The position numbers were made by a program, and so were the translations under genes. Below the pieces are notes generated by a model that did no database searches, was not told where the DNA came from, and saw nothing but the letters and a program-made list of their open reading frames with translations. A DNA stretch of 64,000 nucleotides from Boseongicola aestuarii (GTDB lineage: Bacteria > Pseudomonadota > Alphaproteobacteria > Rhodobacterales > Rhodobacteraceae): NCBI RefSeq assembly GCF_900184815.1, contig NZ_FXXQ01000009.1:1-64000 (forward strand), read 5' to 3'. Every line of letters starts with the position of its first letter. Position 1 is the first letter of the stretch. Below are positions 16,509-25,629 of the stretch, piece by piece.

Positions 16509-16820
16509 ATGAGCGGATTTTTTACCAAGCAGAACGCAAGTGGCGCGAGTTCAGAACTAAAGCAGGAAGGCTCAGATCAGGCACGTTCCAAGCACAGCAG
16601 TTCATTTAGGTGCGCTGTTGTTACGGTGGCACTTGGAGCTGCGGTTGCGCTGGCTGGGTGCGCTGGGGACCATCACCCCGGCAAATCATCTTCAAACAAA
16701 GAAATGCGGGTCACGCGCGATGCTCTTGTCAGTACCTTTTCTGCCTGCCTTCTTCCCGGCTTTGGCGGCGTCCGCAGTTCCGCAGACTTCCAGTTCGCAG
16801 GCGGATGCAGGCTTCGCTAA
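16509..16820 (+). CDS. Putative small lipoprotein, possibly frameshifted
   Basis: A 103-residue frame from the ATG at 16509. Residues 34-51 form a hydrophobic stretch ending in the lipobox-like ALAGC, suggesting an exported lipoprotein, but the polar N-terminal lead of about 33 residues is long for a signal peptide. Another frame across the second half (from 16618) reads like a signal-peptide region followed by a polar tail, so a frameshift is possible. It is the first gene after the two operators and precedes the aas-type gene by about 117 bases. No family recognised. Confidence 0.35.
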   Translation: MSGFFTKQNASGASSELKQEGSDQARSKHSSSFRCAVVTVALGAAVALAGCAGDHHPGKSSSNKEMRVTRDALVSTFSACLLPGFGGVRSSADFQFAGGCRLR

Positions 16821-16937
16821 GTCATCAAACATTTTGCTTCATCGGGGGCAACAAACTGAACCGTCAAGTTTGGCCCAACATGAATAGTTAGCAAGATTAG
16901 TCAATTTAATCTAAGTATAAAAGAAATAGGAAAAAAA

Positions 16938-19900
16938 ATGGCTTCGCCCGAATTTTCATTACTCACAAAACGCCGCTTCGCACCACTATTTATCGTACAG
17001 TTTCTTGGTGCATTTAACGACAACCTTTTAAAGTTCTCCATGCTGTTCCTTGCCAGTTTTGGAATCTATGCCGCGGAACCCGACAAGGCAGTTTTGTTGG
17101 CAACAATCGCGACAGGGCTGTTTATTCTTCCCTATTTTCTCTTTTCGGCTTTGGCCGGACAAATCTCGGACGCCTATGACAAAGCTAAGTTGATGCGATT
17201 AGCCAAGGGAGCTGAAGTTGGCATAATGGCGCTGGCTTTGGGCGGATTCTACTTGCAGTCGATTCCTATCTTACTTGCGTCGTTGTTTTTAATGGGCCTG
17301 CAGTCAACTTTTTTCGGTCCTATAAAATATGCAATCCTTCCCCAACATTTGCATGAAGACGAAGTTATGGGCGGCACCGGACTAGTCGAGGCAGGCACGT
17401 TTGTTGCCATACTGGCTGGGCAATTGCTTGCAGGATTAATGGCTCCATGGATCGCAGGGTTAGTCGCTACAGGTCTGGCATTGGTAGGTTTTCTTGCAAG
17501 TCTAGCGGTGCCGAGCGCGCCTGCAGCAGCTCCAAAGTTAAAAGTAGATCTGAATATCGTTGCAAGCACCTGGCGCATTATCAAAGGAGCCCGCCATAAC
17601 CGCAGCGTTTGGCTTTCGATCCTCGGTATCGGTTGGTTTTTTGCCGTAGGTGCAATCTTACTGTCTGAGCTTACACCGCTCGTCAGCGGCGTACTGCGTG
17701 GGCAGCAAGAGGTCACCACTCTATTTTTGATCATCTTCTCAGTCAGCGTTGCACTCGGCTCGCTGACAGTTGGCAAACTGCTTGCGGGAAAAGTGTCGGC
17801 GCGTTTTGTGCCTGCTGCCGCATTTGGGCTCGCAGCATTCATGATAGACCTGTGGCTATCGACTAGGGGTCACCAAGGGCTATCGGCGGACAATGGTATT
17901 TATGGCTTCATTGCTTCTCCCGGCAGTTGGCGCATAATGATCGACCTTTTTGGGATCGGTTTTGCTGGAGGAATGTTCGTTGTTCCGCTCTATGCGATAC
18001 TTCAAACGCGCAGTGCCCCCGAAGAACGATCGCGTACAATCGCCGCCAATAACATTGTCAGTGCCCTGATTGTTGTTGGGATAACTATTGTTTCCGTACT
18101 GTTGGTGAACTGGGGGATGAGCGTGCAAAACATCATAGGCGTACTTGGTTTGTCCACGCTGGCAGTTGCTTTTATCTCGTGCTGGTTGCTCCCAGAAATC
18201 GTTTTCAAGTCGATGGTTCGTGGACTCTTGAAGCTGCTGTACCGTGTTGAAGTTACTGGTTTGGAAAACATGCCGAAACCCGGTGAACCCGCTGTTGTTG
18301 TTGTGAACCATGTTTCATTTCTGGATGGCTTGCTTCTTGGGGCATTCCTGCCCGGAAAGCCGATATTTGCATTGAACGCTGAAATAGCAAAAGCTTGGTG
18401 GATCAAGCCTTTTCTCCCGATATTCGAGGCCTTTCCGGTTGATCCAACCAACCCAATGGCGACGAAGGCCATGGTGAAAGCTGTGCGTGGCGGACGGACT
18501 CTGGTCATCTTTCCCGAAGGCCGCATCACTGTTACTGGCGCGTTAATGAAGGTCTTTGACGGCCCTGGGCTGATTGCCTCGAAAGCAAACGCACCAATCA
18601 TTCCCGTCCGCATTGACGGGGCACAGTACACACCATTTTCGCGGCTCCGGGGCAAGGTCCGTCAACGCAGTTTTCCAAAGATCTCACTAACCATTTTGGA
18701 ACCGCGTCGCTTTGACGTCGAAGGAGAGATGACCGCGCGCGGACGTCGAGCAATTATCGGTCATCGTCTATATGACGAAATGAGCCAAATGATCTTCGAT
18801 ACCTCCGACACCGATCGAACACTGTTCAGTGCGCTACTAGAGGCAAAGCACATTTTTGGCGGCAAGGCATTGATACTGGAAGACATCAAACGTCAACCGA
18901 TGAGTTACTCTAGACTGGTTACCTCTTCTTTGGCGCTCGCCAAGCCATTGTCAGCTCTCACAAAAAAAGGAGAGGCCGTGGGACTATTGATGCCAAACGT
19001 CAACGGTCTAGTCGCCTCTTTCTTTGCTATGCAGGCAATCGGGCGCGTTCCAGCGATGCTGAACTACACCGCGGGCCTAGCCAACATTAAGGCTGCCTGT
19101 GCTGCCGCGGAATTGCGCACCATTGTCACAGCAAGGGCCTTTATTGACCAAGCAGGCTTGGGGGATGTTGTTAGCGCTTTGGAAAGCGAAGGTATTGGGT
19201 TTGTTTGGTTGGAAGACGTTGGTGCACAAATCGGCTTTGTCGACAAAATCATAGCTTCTGTCGCCGGAAAATTCGCTCGACGCAATCATCGTAACCAGAG
19301 CCTTTCACCGGATGCTGCAGCCGTGATCCTTTTCACAAGCGGGTCCGAAGGATTGCCCAAAGGGGTGGTTTTGACACACCGCAATCTTTTGTCCAACTGC
19401 CGCCAGCTAGCGGCAAGGATCGACTTTACGGCATCTGACAAAGTCTTGAACGCGTTGCCGATCTTTCACAGCTTCGGGCTGACCGGTGGCACGTTGCTGC
19501 CTCTGTTTAGCGGCGTGAGAACAGTTCTCTACCCTAACCCCCTCCATTATCGCATTGTTCCGGCTCTGGTATACGACTCCAACGCCACAATTCTCTTTGG
19601 CACAGATACTTTTCTGGCGGGCTATGCGCGAATGGCGCACAGCTATGATTTCTACTCTCTGCGCTACATATTTGCTGGCGCCGAGCGGGTAAGGGACGAA
19701 ACCCGAAAGGCCTATTCCGAAAAGTTTGGGCTGCGTATTTTGGAAGGTTATGGCGCCACAGAAGCCGGCCCCGTTATCGCGGTCAACACACCAATGCATT
19801 TTCAAGCGGGCACCGTCGGTCGCTTGTTGCCCGGTATCGAAGCGCGACTGGAAACAGTGCCAGGTATTGAGGAAGGTGGGCGCATTTTTGTCCGAGGCCC

Positions 19901-20333
19901 GAACATTATGGCCGGCTACTTAAAGGCAGACGCGCCTGGTGTTCTACAGCCCCCCAAGGATGGTTGGCATGACACCGGAGACATCGTAACAATCAACCAT
20001 GAAGGATTTCTAGCCATCCGCGGCCGGGTGAAACGTTTCACCAAAATTGGCGGTGAGATGGTGTCGCTTCCGGCGGTTGAAGGTTACGTTGCCGCTGTCT
20101 GGCCCGACGCCGAGAGCGCGGTTGTGTCGCGACCTGATCCCCGCAAAGGTGAGCAGTTAGTTCTGTTCACTACTGAAAAAGCCGCCAACGCCGATGATTT
20201 ACGGGCATGGGGCAAAGCAAACGGCGTGGCAGAACTCGCCATACCACGCGACATTCGGGTGTTGGATTGCCTTCCGTTGCTGGGGACCGGAAAGCTGGAC
20301 TACGCTACACTAAACGTCCTCGCCGCGGAGTAA
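16938..20333 (+). CDS. aas: Fused LplT–Aas: lysophospholipid transporter / acyltransferase / acyl-ACP synthetase
   Basis: A 1131-residue, three-domain inner-membrane protein. Residues 1 to about 420 are an MFS transporter with many hydrophobic helices (FLGAFNDNLLKFS opening, as in LplT). Residues about 430-620 are a PlsC-type acyltransferase with the NHVSFLD (H-x4-D) catalytic motif near 457 and FPEGRIT. Residues about 640-1131 are an AMP-binding acyl-ACP synthetase with ILFTSGSEGLPKG near 793. In E. coli LplT and Aas are separate neighbours; here they are one chain. Role: import lyso-phospholipid and re-acylate it. AGGA lies eight bases before the ATG. The gene sits between two direct repeats and is AT-richer than the core. 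Confidence 0.9.
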   Translation: MASPEFSLLTKRRFAPLFIVQFLGAFNDNLLKFSMLFLASFGIYAAEPDKAVLLATIATGLFILPYFLFSALAGQISDAYDKAKLMRLAKGAEVGIMALALGGFYLQSIPILLASLFLMGLQSTFFGPIKYAILPQHLHEDEVMGGTGLVEAGTFVAILAGQLLAGLMAPWIAGLVATGLALVGFLASLAVPSAPAAAPKLKVDLNIVASTWRIIKGARHNRSVWLSILGIGWFFAVGAILLSELTPLVSGVLRGQQEVTTLFLIIFSVSVALGSLTVGKLLAGKVSARFVPAAAFGLAAFMIDLWLSTRGHQGLSADNGIYGFIASPGSWRIMIDLFGIGFAGGMFVVPLYAILQTRSAPEERSRTIAANNIVSALIVVGITIVSVLLVNWGMSVQNIIGVLGLSTLAVAFISCWLLPEIVFKSMVRGLLKLLYRVEVTGLENMPKPGEPAVVVVNHVSFLDGLLLGAFLPGKPIFALNAEIAKAWWIKPFLPIFEAFPVDPTNPMATKAMVKAVRGGRTLVIFPEGRITVTGALMKVFDGPGLIASKANAPIIPVRIDGAQYTPFSRLRGKVRQRSFPKISLTILEPRRFDVEGEMTARGRRAIIGHRLYDEMSQMIFDTSDTDRTLFSALLEAKHIFGGKALILEDIKRQPMSYSRLVTSSLALAKPLSALTKKGEAVGLLMPNVNGLVASFFAMQAIGRVPAMLNYTAGLANIKAACAAAELRTIVTARAFIDQAGLGDVVSALESEGIGFVWLEDVGAQIGFVDKIIASVAGKFARRNHRNQSLSPDAAAVILFTSGSEGLPKGVVLTHRNLLSNCRQLAARIDFTASDKVLNALPIFHSFGLTGGTLLPLFSGVRTVLYPNPLHYRIVPALVYDSNATILFGTDTFLAGYARMAHSYDFYSLRYIFAGAERVRDETRKAYSEKFGLRILEGYGATEAGPVIAVNTPMHFQAGTVGRLLPGIEARLETVPGIEEGGRIFVRGPNIMAGYLKADAPGVLQPPKDGWHDTGDIVTINHEGFLAIRGRVKRFTKIGGEMVSLPAVEGYVAAVWPDAESAVVSRPDPRKGEQLVLFTTEKAANADDLRAWGKANGVAELAIPRDIRVLDCLPLLGTGKLDYATLNVLAAE

Positions 20334-20925
20334 CCATCAATGGGCTGGTATGAAGAAACTTGGTTTAGCGTGGCAGGGCGGATGCGTAGCTTCGCCTGTT
20401 ACCAAACCGCTAATTCAAAACCAGCCCTCTTTCCCTATTAACTGTAATTTCTTTCCCTGATGTCTGAATTATCTTCCGTGTTAACTTGAGTAGGGAATTT
20501 GCGCGTAAACATCTGATTTATATGCGCGAATCCATCCGTGTTAGGTCAATTCCGCCCGAAATCCCCAAATTTCCCTGTTCTTTCCCTGTTTAACAGGGAT
20601 ATCAGACCCCAGACTGGTTCGCTCAGGACTGCGTACACAGCCATAATTCAACTCCAAGCATCTGATACATAGTTTAATTCAAGCTATTGCACCGATGTTC
20701 CCACAAAACTTGCCGCAGTTGGGCGAGGCTGAAGTGATAGGTTCGCGATCTTCTAGGTTTCCAAAAGGTAGTGTCGACCGACACACCTACGTTCACGGGT
20801 TCGACTTTTTGAAACGAGTATGGGCAAAACCTGACAGGTGATCCCTTTTTCACTGGCGGGAAGGCTATCGTCTTCCAGTTAATTTCTGAACCGAGCACAA
20901 TTGCTGACCTGAAAGTTCTACCGCC
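20334..20925. other. Gene-free stretch with the right direct repeat
   Basis: About 590 bases without a supportable gene. The first part carries the right copy of the 240-bp repeat (20430-20670). The remainder up to the patatin fragment shows no recognisable structure. Confidence 0.45.
20430..20670. repeat. Diverged direct repeat, right copy
   Basis: Shares with 15293-15535, in order and orientation, TTCTTTCCCTGA, AACTTGAGTAGGGAATT followed by GCGCGTAA, ATTTCCCTGTTCTTTCCCTG, and AGACTGGTTCGCTCAGGACT plus GCGTACACAGCC. No recombinase remnant lies next to this copy. Confidence 0.7.
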
Positions 20926-21100
20926 ATGACATCTCGGCCCACAATAGGACTTGCACTTGGCGGTGGAGCAGCGCGCGGACTGGCTCACATCGTGGTACTT
21001 GAGGCGTTCGACCAGATGGGCATAAAGCCAGACTTCATAGCTGGCTGTTCTATCGGAGCCTTGCTTGGCGCTGCATATGCCTCAGGCCTCACCATCGATG
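20926..21100 (+). pseudogene. Patatin-like phospholipase, 5' fragment
   Basis: From the ATG at 20926 the frame reads [16 protein letters not shown] (oxyanion-hole glycine motif) and [15 protein letters not shown] (G-x-S-x-G nucleophile), the first 55 or so residues of a patatin-like lipid hydrolase. Thereafter the similarity stops and the frame continues by chance, to 21501, through sequence that codes on the other strand. The catalytic aspartate region is lost. The end of the fragment lies at about 21,085-21,100. Confidence 0.7.
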
Positions 21101-21474
21101 ACATAGCACTTGCCCTTCAAGATCGTGGGGCCGGGCGTGCAGGCGTGGTGATAGACAATCCGCGCGCGCTCGGCGCGTTCATCGCGTTTGGGATAGCGGC
21201 AATAAGGCAGCGTGACGTTCTGTCCGGCGGCAGGGTCGGGTGCCACGTGCCGCGCGGATGCCGCGCTCTGGCCCATCGGCGACGGCACGCTGCGGTTTGC
21301 AGGTTGCGGGATCGGCTGCACGACTGCTGGCTTTTGCGGGAGAGCAACTTGTGGCGAAGGCATGGGCGAGGGGCGGGATACCGGGCGATCCTGACGCGCG
21401 GATTTGCGCAATCTTCGTTCGTCCGGGTCCGGCACCACCTTGACCAGTCGAAAGAGATACCGAATGAGTCCCAT
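21082..21474 (-). pseudogene. Thermonuclease-like (SNase-fold) protein, 5' fragment
   Basis: A 130-residue frame read leftward from the ATG at 21474. The N terminus ([14 protein letters not shown]) and the proline-rich linker resemble secreted or anchored thermonuclease-family proteins of Rhodobacteraceae. The last residues KGKCYVIDG match the start of the nuclease domain, where family members continue DTI; here the frame ends EA-stop because the rest has been replaced by the patatin fragment. No catalytic Arg/Glu residues remain. The family match rests on a short motif, so it is moderately secure. Confidence 0.5.
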
Positions 21475-21636
21475 GGCGCGAATCCCATAAATACAACTTG
21501 AACGCTGCCTGTCGGGAAGGGCGCTCGCAGGCCCGGATCAAGGAGTCTCTGTGGCGGGCTTGTTGTTTTGGCGATCCGTCCCGCTAAATATGGTCTCTTC
21601 TGGCTCTTGCCCTGCGAATCAACTACTGGCAGTCGC

Positions 21637-22557
21637 ATGACAGACAACACATCAAACACACGCGCCGGGTTTGTGGCCCTCATTGGTGAACCGAACGCCG
21701 GGAAATCGACGCTTTTGAACCGTATGGTCGGGGCGAAGGTCTCGATCGTGACGCACAAAGTTCAGACCACGCGCGCGCGGATTCGCGGTGTCGCGATGGA
21801 AGGGAGTGCGCAGATCATCTTTGTGGATACGCCGGGTCTCTTTCGCCCGCGCCGCCGCCTGGACCGCGCGATGGTCGCCGCCGCCTGGAGCGGCGCTGCG
21901 GACGCCGACGTTGTCGTGCTGATGATTGAAGCGCATCGCGGGATCACCGATGGTGTCGAGGCGATTCTGGAGAGCATCGGCGACCGAGTCGGTCAGGCTC
22001 CTGTTGCGCTGGCAATCAATAAGATCGACCGCGTCGAAGCCTCGGTGCTGCTGAAATTGACCGAAAAGATGAACGCTAAGTTCCCCTTCACCGAGACCTT
22101 CATGATTTCGGCTGAAAAGGGCTATGGCGTTGAGGACCTGAAGAAATGGCTGGCGACCTCGATCCCGGAAGGACCGCTGCTTTACCCTGAAGATCAGATC
22201 GCGGACTTGCCCTTGCGAATGATCGCCGCTGAAATGACGCGCGAGAAACTGACGCTGCGGCTCCATCAGGAATTGCCCTATCAGCTGACGGTCGAAACCG
22301 AAGGCTGGGAAGAGCGCCCGGACGGATCGGTGAAGATCGACCAGATCATCTATGTCATGCGCGATGGACATAAGGGTATTTTGCTTGGGAAGAAGGGCGA
22401 GACGATCAAGACGGTCGGCAAGCTGGCCCGCGAAGAGATATCCGAGTTTCTGGGGCGCAAGGTGCATCTGTTCCTGCAGGTGAAAGTGCGGCCGAACTGG
22501 CTGGAAGAAAAAGAGCGCTATTCCGAGATGGGACTCGATTTTTCGGACGGGAACTGA
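21637..22557 (+). CDS. era: GTPase Era
   Basis: A 306-residue Ras-like GTPase for 16S rRNA maturation and 30S assembly. G1 GEPNAGKST, switch region TTRARIRGV, G3 DTPGLF and G4 NKID are intact, and a C-terminal KH domain carries GKKGETIKTVG. The ATG at 21637 (MTDNTSNTRAGFVAL) is chosen over longer open sequence because homologues begin a few residues before this motif. Its stop overlaps the DUF1491 start by one base and recO follows, a typical Rhodobacteraceae arrangement. The usual upstream partner rnc is absent, consistent with the breakpoint nearby. Confidence 0.95.
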   Translation: MTDNTSNTRAGFVALIGEPNAGKSTLLNRMVGAKVSIVTHKVQTTRARIRGVAMEGSAQIIFVDTPGLFRPRRRLDRAMVAAAWSGAADADVVVLMIEAHRGITDGVEAILESIGDRVGQAPVALAINKIDRVEASVLLKLTEKMNAKFPFTETFMISAEKGYGVEDLKKWLATSIPEGPLLYPEDQIADLPLRMIAAEMTREKLTLRLHQELPYQLTVETEGWEERPDGSVKIDQIIYVMRDGHKGILLGKKGETIKTVGKLAREEISEFLGRKVHLFLQVKVRPNWLEEKERYSEMGLDFSDGN

Positions 22558-22889
22558 TGGCTGCGCGGCTGACATCGGAGATCTGGGTCGCGGCCTATCT
22601 GACGCGCTGTCGTCTGGCTGACATTCCGGCCTTTGTCGTGGCGCGTGGCGACCATACCGCCGGGGCGGTGATGGTGAAGCTGAATACGCTGGATGGGAAA
22701 GCCTGCTGTTATCACCGGTCATTCGACATCATGACGGGCGAACGGCAATGGGTTGTGCATATAGAGGGTGATGAGGCGGACGTTGACCTCAGCGTCGAAA
22801 AGCAACGTTCATTCGACCGGGATCTCTGGGTCATCGAGGTTGAGGACAAGCAGGGGCGGCATCTGCTGGATGAGCCGGGGTTGGAATAG
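22557..22889 (+). CDS. DUF1491 family protein
   Basis: A 110-residue conserved alphaproteobacterial protein, recognised by LTSEIWVAAYLTRCRL at the start and the DRDLWVIEVEDKQGRHLLDEPG end. Cytosolic, function unknown. It is translationally coupled to era (TGATG overlap) and lies ahead of recO; this three-gene order is conserved in the family, suggesting a housekeeping role. Confidence 0.85.
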   Translation: MAARLTSEIWVAAYLTRCRLADIPAFVVARGDHTAGAVMVKLNTLDGKACCYHRSFDIMTGERQWVVHIEGDEADVDLSVEKQRSFDRDLWVIEVEDKQGRHLLDEPGLE

Positions 22890-22945
22890 GGGCTCTGCCC
22901 CATCGCCGCCTTTCGGCGCCTCCCCCCGGGATATTTTGCAAACAG
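22889..22945 (+). repeat. Dispersed CCCGGGATATTT repeat, copy 1
   Basis: GGGGCTCTGCCCC (small hairpin), GCCGCCTTTCGGCG (second hairpin), then CCCCCCGGGATATTTTGCAA and CAGAAGAAGG. An inverted copy lies at 61776-61845 with the same CCCCCCGGGATATTT and CAAGAAGAAG blocks. Confidence 0.6.
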
Positions 22946-22988
22946 AAGAAGGCTGGAAGTGGCCGAGCCGCTGAGAGATACTTCAGCG

Positions 22989-23732
22989 ATGGACTGGCGC
23001 GAAGAGGGTGTGCTTCTGGCCGTGCGCAAGCACGGCGAAACATCCGCGATCATTGATGTTTTTACCGAGAGCCGGGGGCGGCATGCGGGGGTGGTGCGTG
23101 GCGGCACCAGCCGAAAGATCGCGCCCATTCTACAGCCGGGCGCGCAGCTGGATCTGGCGTGGCGGGCGCGCCTTGAGGAGCATTTGGGTGCGTTCGCGGT
23201 CGAACCCCTGCGCAGTCGCGCGGACCTGATGGGGGCACGCGATACTTTGGCGGCTTTGAATGCGGTGACGTCTTTGCTGGCCTTCGTCTTACCCGAGCGC
23301 GAGGCGCATCCGACGTTGTATCAGCGCACGTTGTCCGTGCTGGATATGATCGGGGACGGGGACTTCTGGAAACTAGGGTATCTCAGGTGGGAGCTGGCTT
23401 TGTTAGACGATCTGGGGTTCGGTCTGGATTTAGGGCGTTGTGCGGTCACGGATCGGTCGGACAATCTGGTGTTCGTGTCGCCGAAATCGGGCCGTGCGGT
23501 TTCGCGTGCCGGTGCAGGCCAATGGGCGGACCGGATGTTGCCCTTGTCGCCTGCGTTGGTGGGGCAGGGCGAGGGCAGCGACGCAGACGTCTTGGAAGGT
23601 CTGACCGTGACGGGTCACTTTCTGGGGCAGCATTTCGCGCCCACCTTGGGGGATCGCCCGCTGCCGGCGGCGCGGCAGCGGTTTGTCGATTTGATCGCGC
23701 GTGGGCTTAGGCGAGAAGGCGGCGGGCAATAA
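22989..23732 (+). CDS. recO: DNA repair protein RecO
   Basis: A 247-residue RecFOR-pathway protein that helps load RecA on SSB-coated DNA. The N-terminal OB-fold is recognisable: [34 protein letters not shown] and [14 protein letters not shown]; the rest is the helical RecO C-terminal domain. The ATG at 22989 is preferred over a GTG ten codons upstream because homologues begin with MDWREEG. It lies 99 bases after DUF1491 and converges with the mcd gene, overlapping its 3' end by 26 bases. Confidence 0.92.
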   Translation: MDWREEGVLLAVRKHGETSAIIDVFTESRGRHAGVVRGGTSRKIAPILQPGAQLDLAWRARLEEHLGAFAVEPLRSRADLMGARDTLAALNAVTSLLAFVLPEREAHPTLYQRTLSVLDMIGDGDFWKLGYLRWELALLDDLGFGLDLGRCAVTDRSDNLVFVSPKSGRAVSRAGAGQWADRMLPLSPALVGQGEGSDADVLEGLTVTGHFLGQHFAPTLGDRPLPAARQRFVDLIARGLRREGGGQ

Positions 23733-25389
23733 CCTGCGCCTGAATTTCTGCGGCCCCTTCAAAGATATTTAGAATGCGCGCATCACACAGAATACGGCTG
23801 ATCTTGTATTCAAGCGCGAAGCCGTTGCCGCCGTGAATTTGCAAGCCGTTGTCGGCAGCTGCCCAGGCCACGCGCGCGCCCAGCAGCTTGGCCATGCCGG
23901 CTTCGAGATCGCAGCGCCGGTCGTTGTCCTTCTCGGCGGCCGAGAAATAGGTAAGCTGGCGTGCGACCATGATTTCCACGGCCATCATCGCCAGCTTTGA
24001 CGCCACACGAGGGAACTCGATCAGCGACTTTCCGAATTGTTTGCGGTCTTCAGCGTATTGCATCGACACATCGAGCGCCGACTGCGCCACACCAATGGCG
24101 CGGGCCGCCGTCTGAATGCGCGCGCTTTCGAAGGTCTGCATCAACTGCTTGAAGCCCTGACCTTCGCTGTCGCCAAGCAGATTCTCGCCTTTCACTTCGA
24201 AGCCATCGAAGTTGACGGTGTATTCCTTCATGCCGCGATAACCCAGCACCTCGATCTCACCACCGGAAAGGCCCGCATCCGGGAAGGGAACCTCATCCGT
24301 GCCGGGAGTCTTCTCGGCTAGAAACATCGAAAGCCCGCGGTGATCGTTCGTATCGGGCACCGAGCGCGCCAGAACTGTCATCACATGAGTGCGCGCGGCG
24401 TGGGTGATCCAAGTCTTGTTGCCGGTGATCGTCCAGTTCTCACCGTCTTTGGTGGCCTTCGTGCGCAACGCACCAAGGTCTGAACCGGTGTTGGGCTCGG
24501 TGAAGACAGCCGTTGGCAGGATTTCTCCGGACGCGAGGCCGGGCAACCACTTTTGCTTTTGCGCCTCGGTGCCGCCGCAGATAATCAGTTCGGCGGCGAT
24601 TTCCGAGCGGGTGCCAAGCGAGCCAACGCCGATATAACCGCGCGATAATTCTTCCGAGACGACACACATCGAGGCCTTCGAAAGACCGAATCCGCCATAT
24701 TCCTCGGGGATTGTCAGGCCGAACACACCCATTTCGGCCAGTTCGTTGATGATTTCCATCGGGATCAACTCGTCCTTCAGATGCCAGTCATGGGCATCCG
24801 GCTCGACGCGTTCCTTGGCAAAGCGGCGGAATTGCTCGCGGATCATCTCAAGTTCTTCATCAAGACCCGTCGCGCCGACTGTGATCTCGGCGGTGCGCTC
24901 GCGCATGATTTCGACAAGACGCAACCGAGCGGCCTGCGTGTTGCCGGTCTGCGTGAGGGTCATGACCGCAGGGGTCATCAGCGCGCCTTGGTCCTCCTGG
25001 CTCAGCCCAAGGTCCTGCAGACGTACGATTTCGCCCTGGCTCATCGGAATGCCACCGTAAAGCTGCCAGAGGTATTCGCCGAAGGTAATCTGGTGGATCA
25101 ACTGCTCCAACTCGCCGAACTTGCCTGTCGCGTTCAGAGCCTCGGCCCAGTTCTGCATCTGACGTAGAGATTCGGCATAAGTTGCAACCCAGGCAAGACC
25201 ATGTGCAGCGGTCTGGTTTTGCTCAATCAGGGTGGCACTGACGCGCTCGCCGTCCGAAACCTGCGCGCGCACAACATCTTTGGCCCTTTGCAGAAGGGGA
25301 TCTACGGCTTCGACTGCGGCTTGCGTCAGCGTCAGCAATTCATTCAGAACAAGCGTTTCAGTCATTGGTCCGGACCCATCATGCGGCAT
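23707..25389 (-). CDS. mcd: (2S)-methylsuccinyl-CoA dehydrogenase, acyl-CoA dehydrogenase family
   Basis: A 560-residue FAD enzyme. Residues about 180-560 are a complete acyl-CoA dehydrogenase ([51 protein letters not shown], and [10 protein letters not shown] with the catalytic glutamate position). The extra N-terminal 150 residues ([40 protein letters not shown]) are the hallmark of methylsuccinyl-CoA dehydrogenase of the ethylmalonyl-CoA pathway for acetyl-CoA assimilation, oxidising methylsuccinyl-CoA to mesaconyl-CoA. GAGGAAA lies just before the ATG at 25389; a second ATG eight codons in is possible. Single gene. Confidence 0.88.
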   Translation of the reverse strand: MPHDGSGPMTETLVLNELLTLTQAAVEAVDPLLQRAKDVVRAQVSDGERVSATLIEQNQTAAHGLAWVATYAESLRQMQNWAEALNATGKFGELEQLIHQITFGEYLWQLYGGIPMSQGEIVRLQDLGLSQEDQGALMTPAVMTLTQTGNTQAARLRLVEIMRERTAEITVGATGLDEELEMIREQFRRFAKERVEPDAHDWHLKDELIPMEIINELAEMGVFGLTIPEEYGGFGLSKASMCVVSEELSRGYIGVGSLGTRSEIAAELIICGGTEAQKQKWLPGLASGEILPTAVFTEPNTGSDLGALRTKATKDGENWTITGNKTWITHAARTHVMTVLARSVPDTNDHRGLSMFLAEKTPGTDEVPFPDAGLSGGEIEVLGYRGMKEYTVNFDGFEVKGENLLGDSEGQGFKQLMQTFESARIQTAARAIGVAQSALDVSMQYAEDRKQFGKSLIEFPRVASKLAMMAVEIMVARQLTYFSAAEKDNDRRCDLEAGMAKLLGARVAWAAADNGLQIHGGNGFALEYKISRILCDARILNIFEGAAEIQAQVIARRLLA

Positions 25390-25629
25390 TGCAACATTTC
25401 CTCTTTCTGCACCTGCGAAGGTTTAGAGACAAGCGCGCCATCACGCAAGAAGATTTCTTGAATGGTGAATAATATTTACGAAAATGTCGCGCGTGAACTT
25501 TGCGCTCTCATTAAGATCGGTTTCCTTGACTCGGATCAAACGCGCGCGGCTGAGCTATGGTCTCATTGTACGGGTCGCTTGTGAGATGCCTGATGACTTT
25601 GGAGTGAATTCTAGGGGATTGGAGGTCAT

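Noticed and set aside
20926-21501. A full 191-residue patatin-like protein
   Set aside because: Similarity ends at about residue 55; the rest is the reverse complement of a minus-strand coding fragment. Called as a truncated gene instead.
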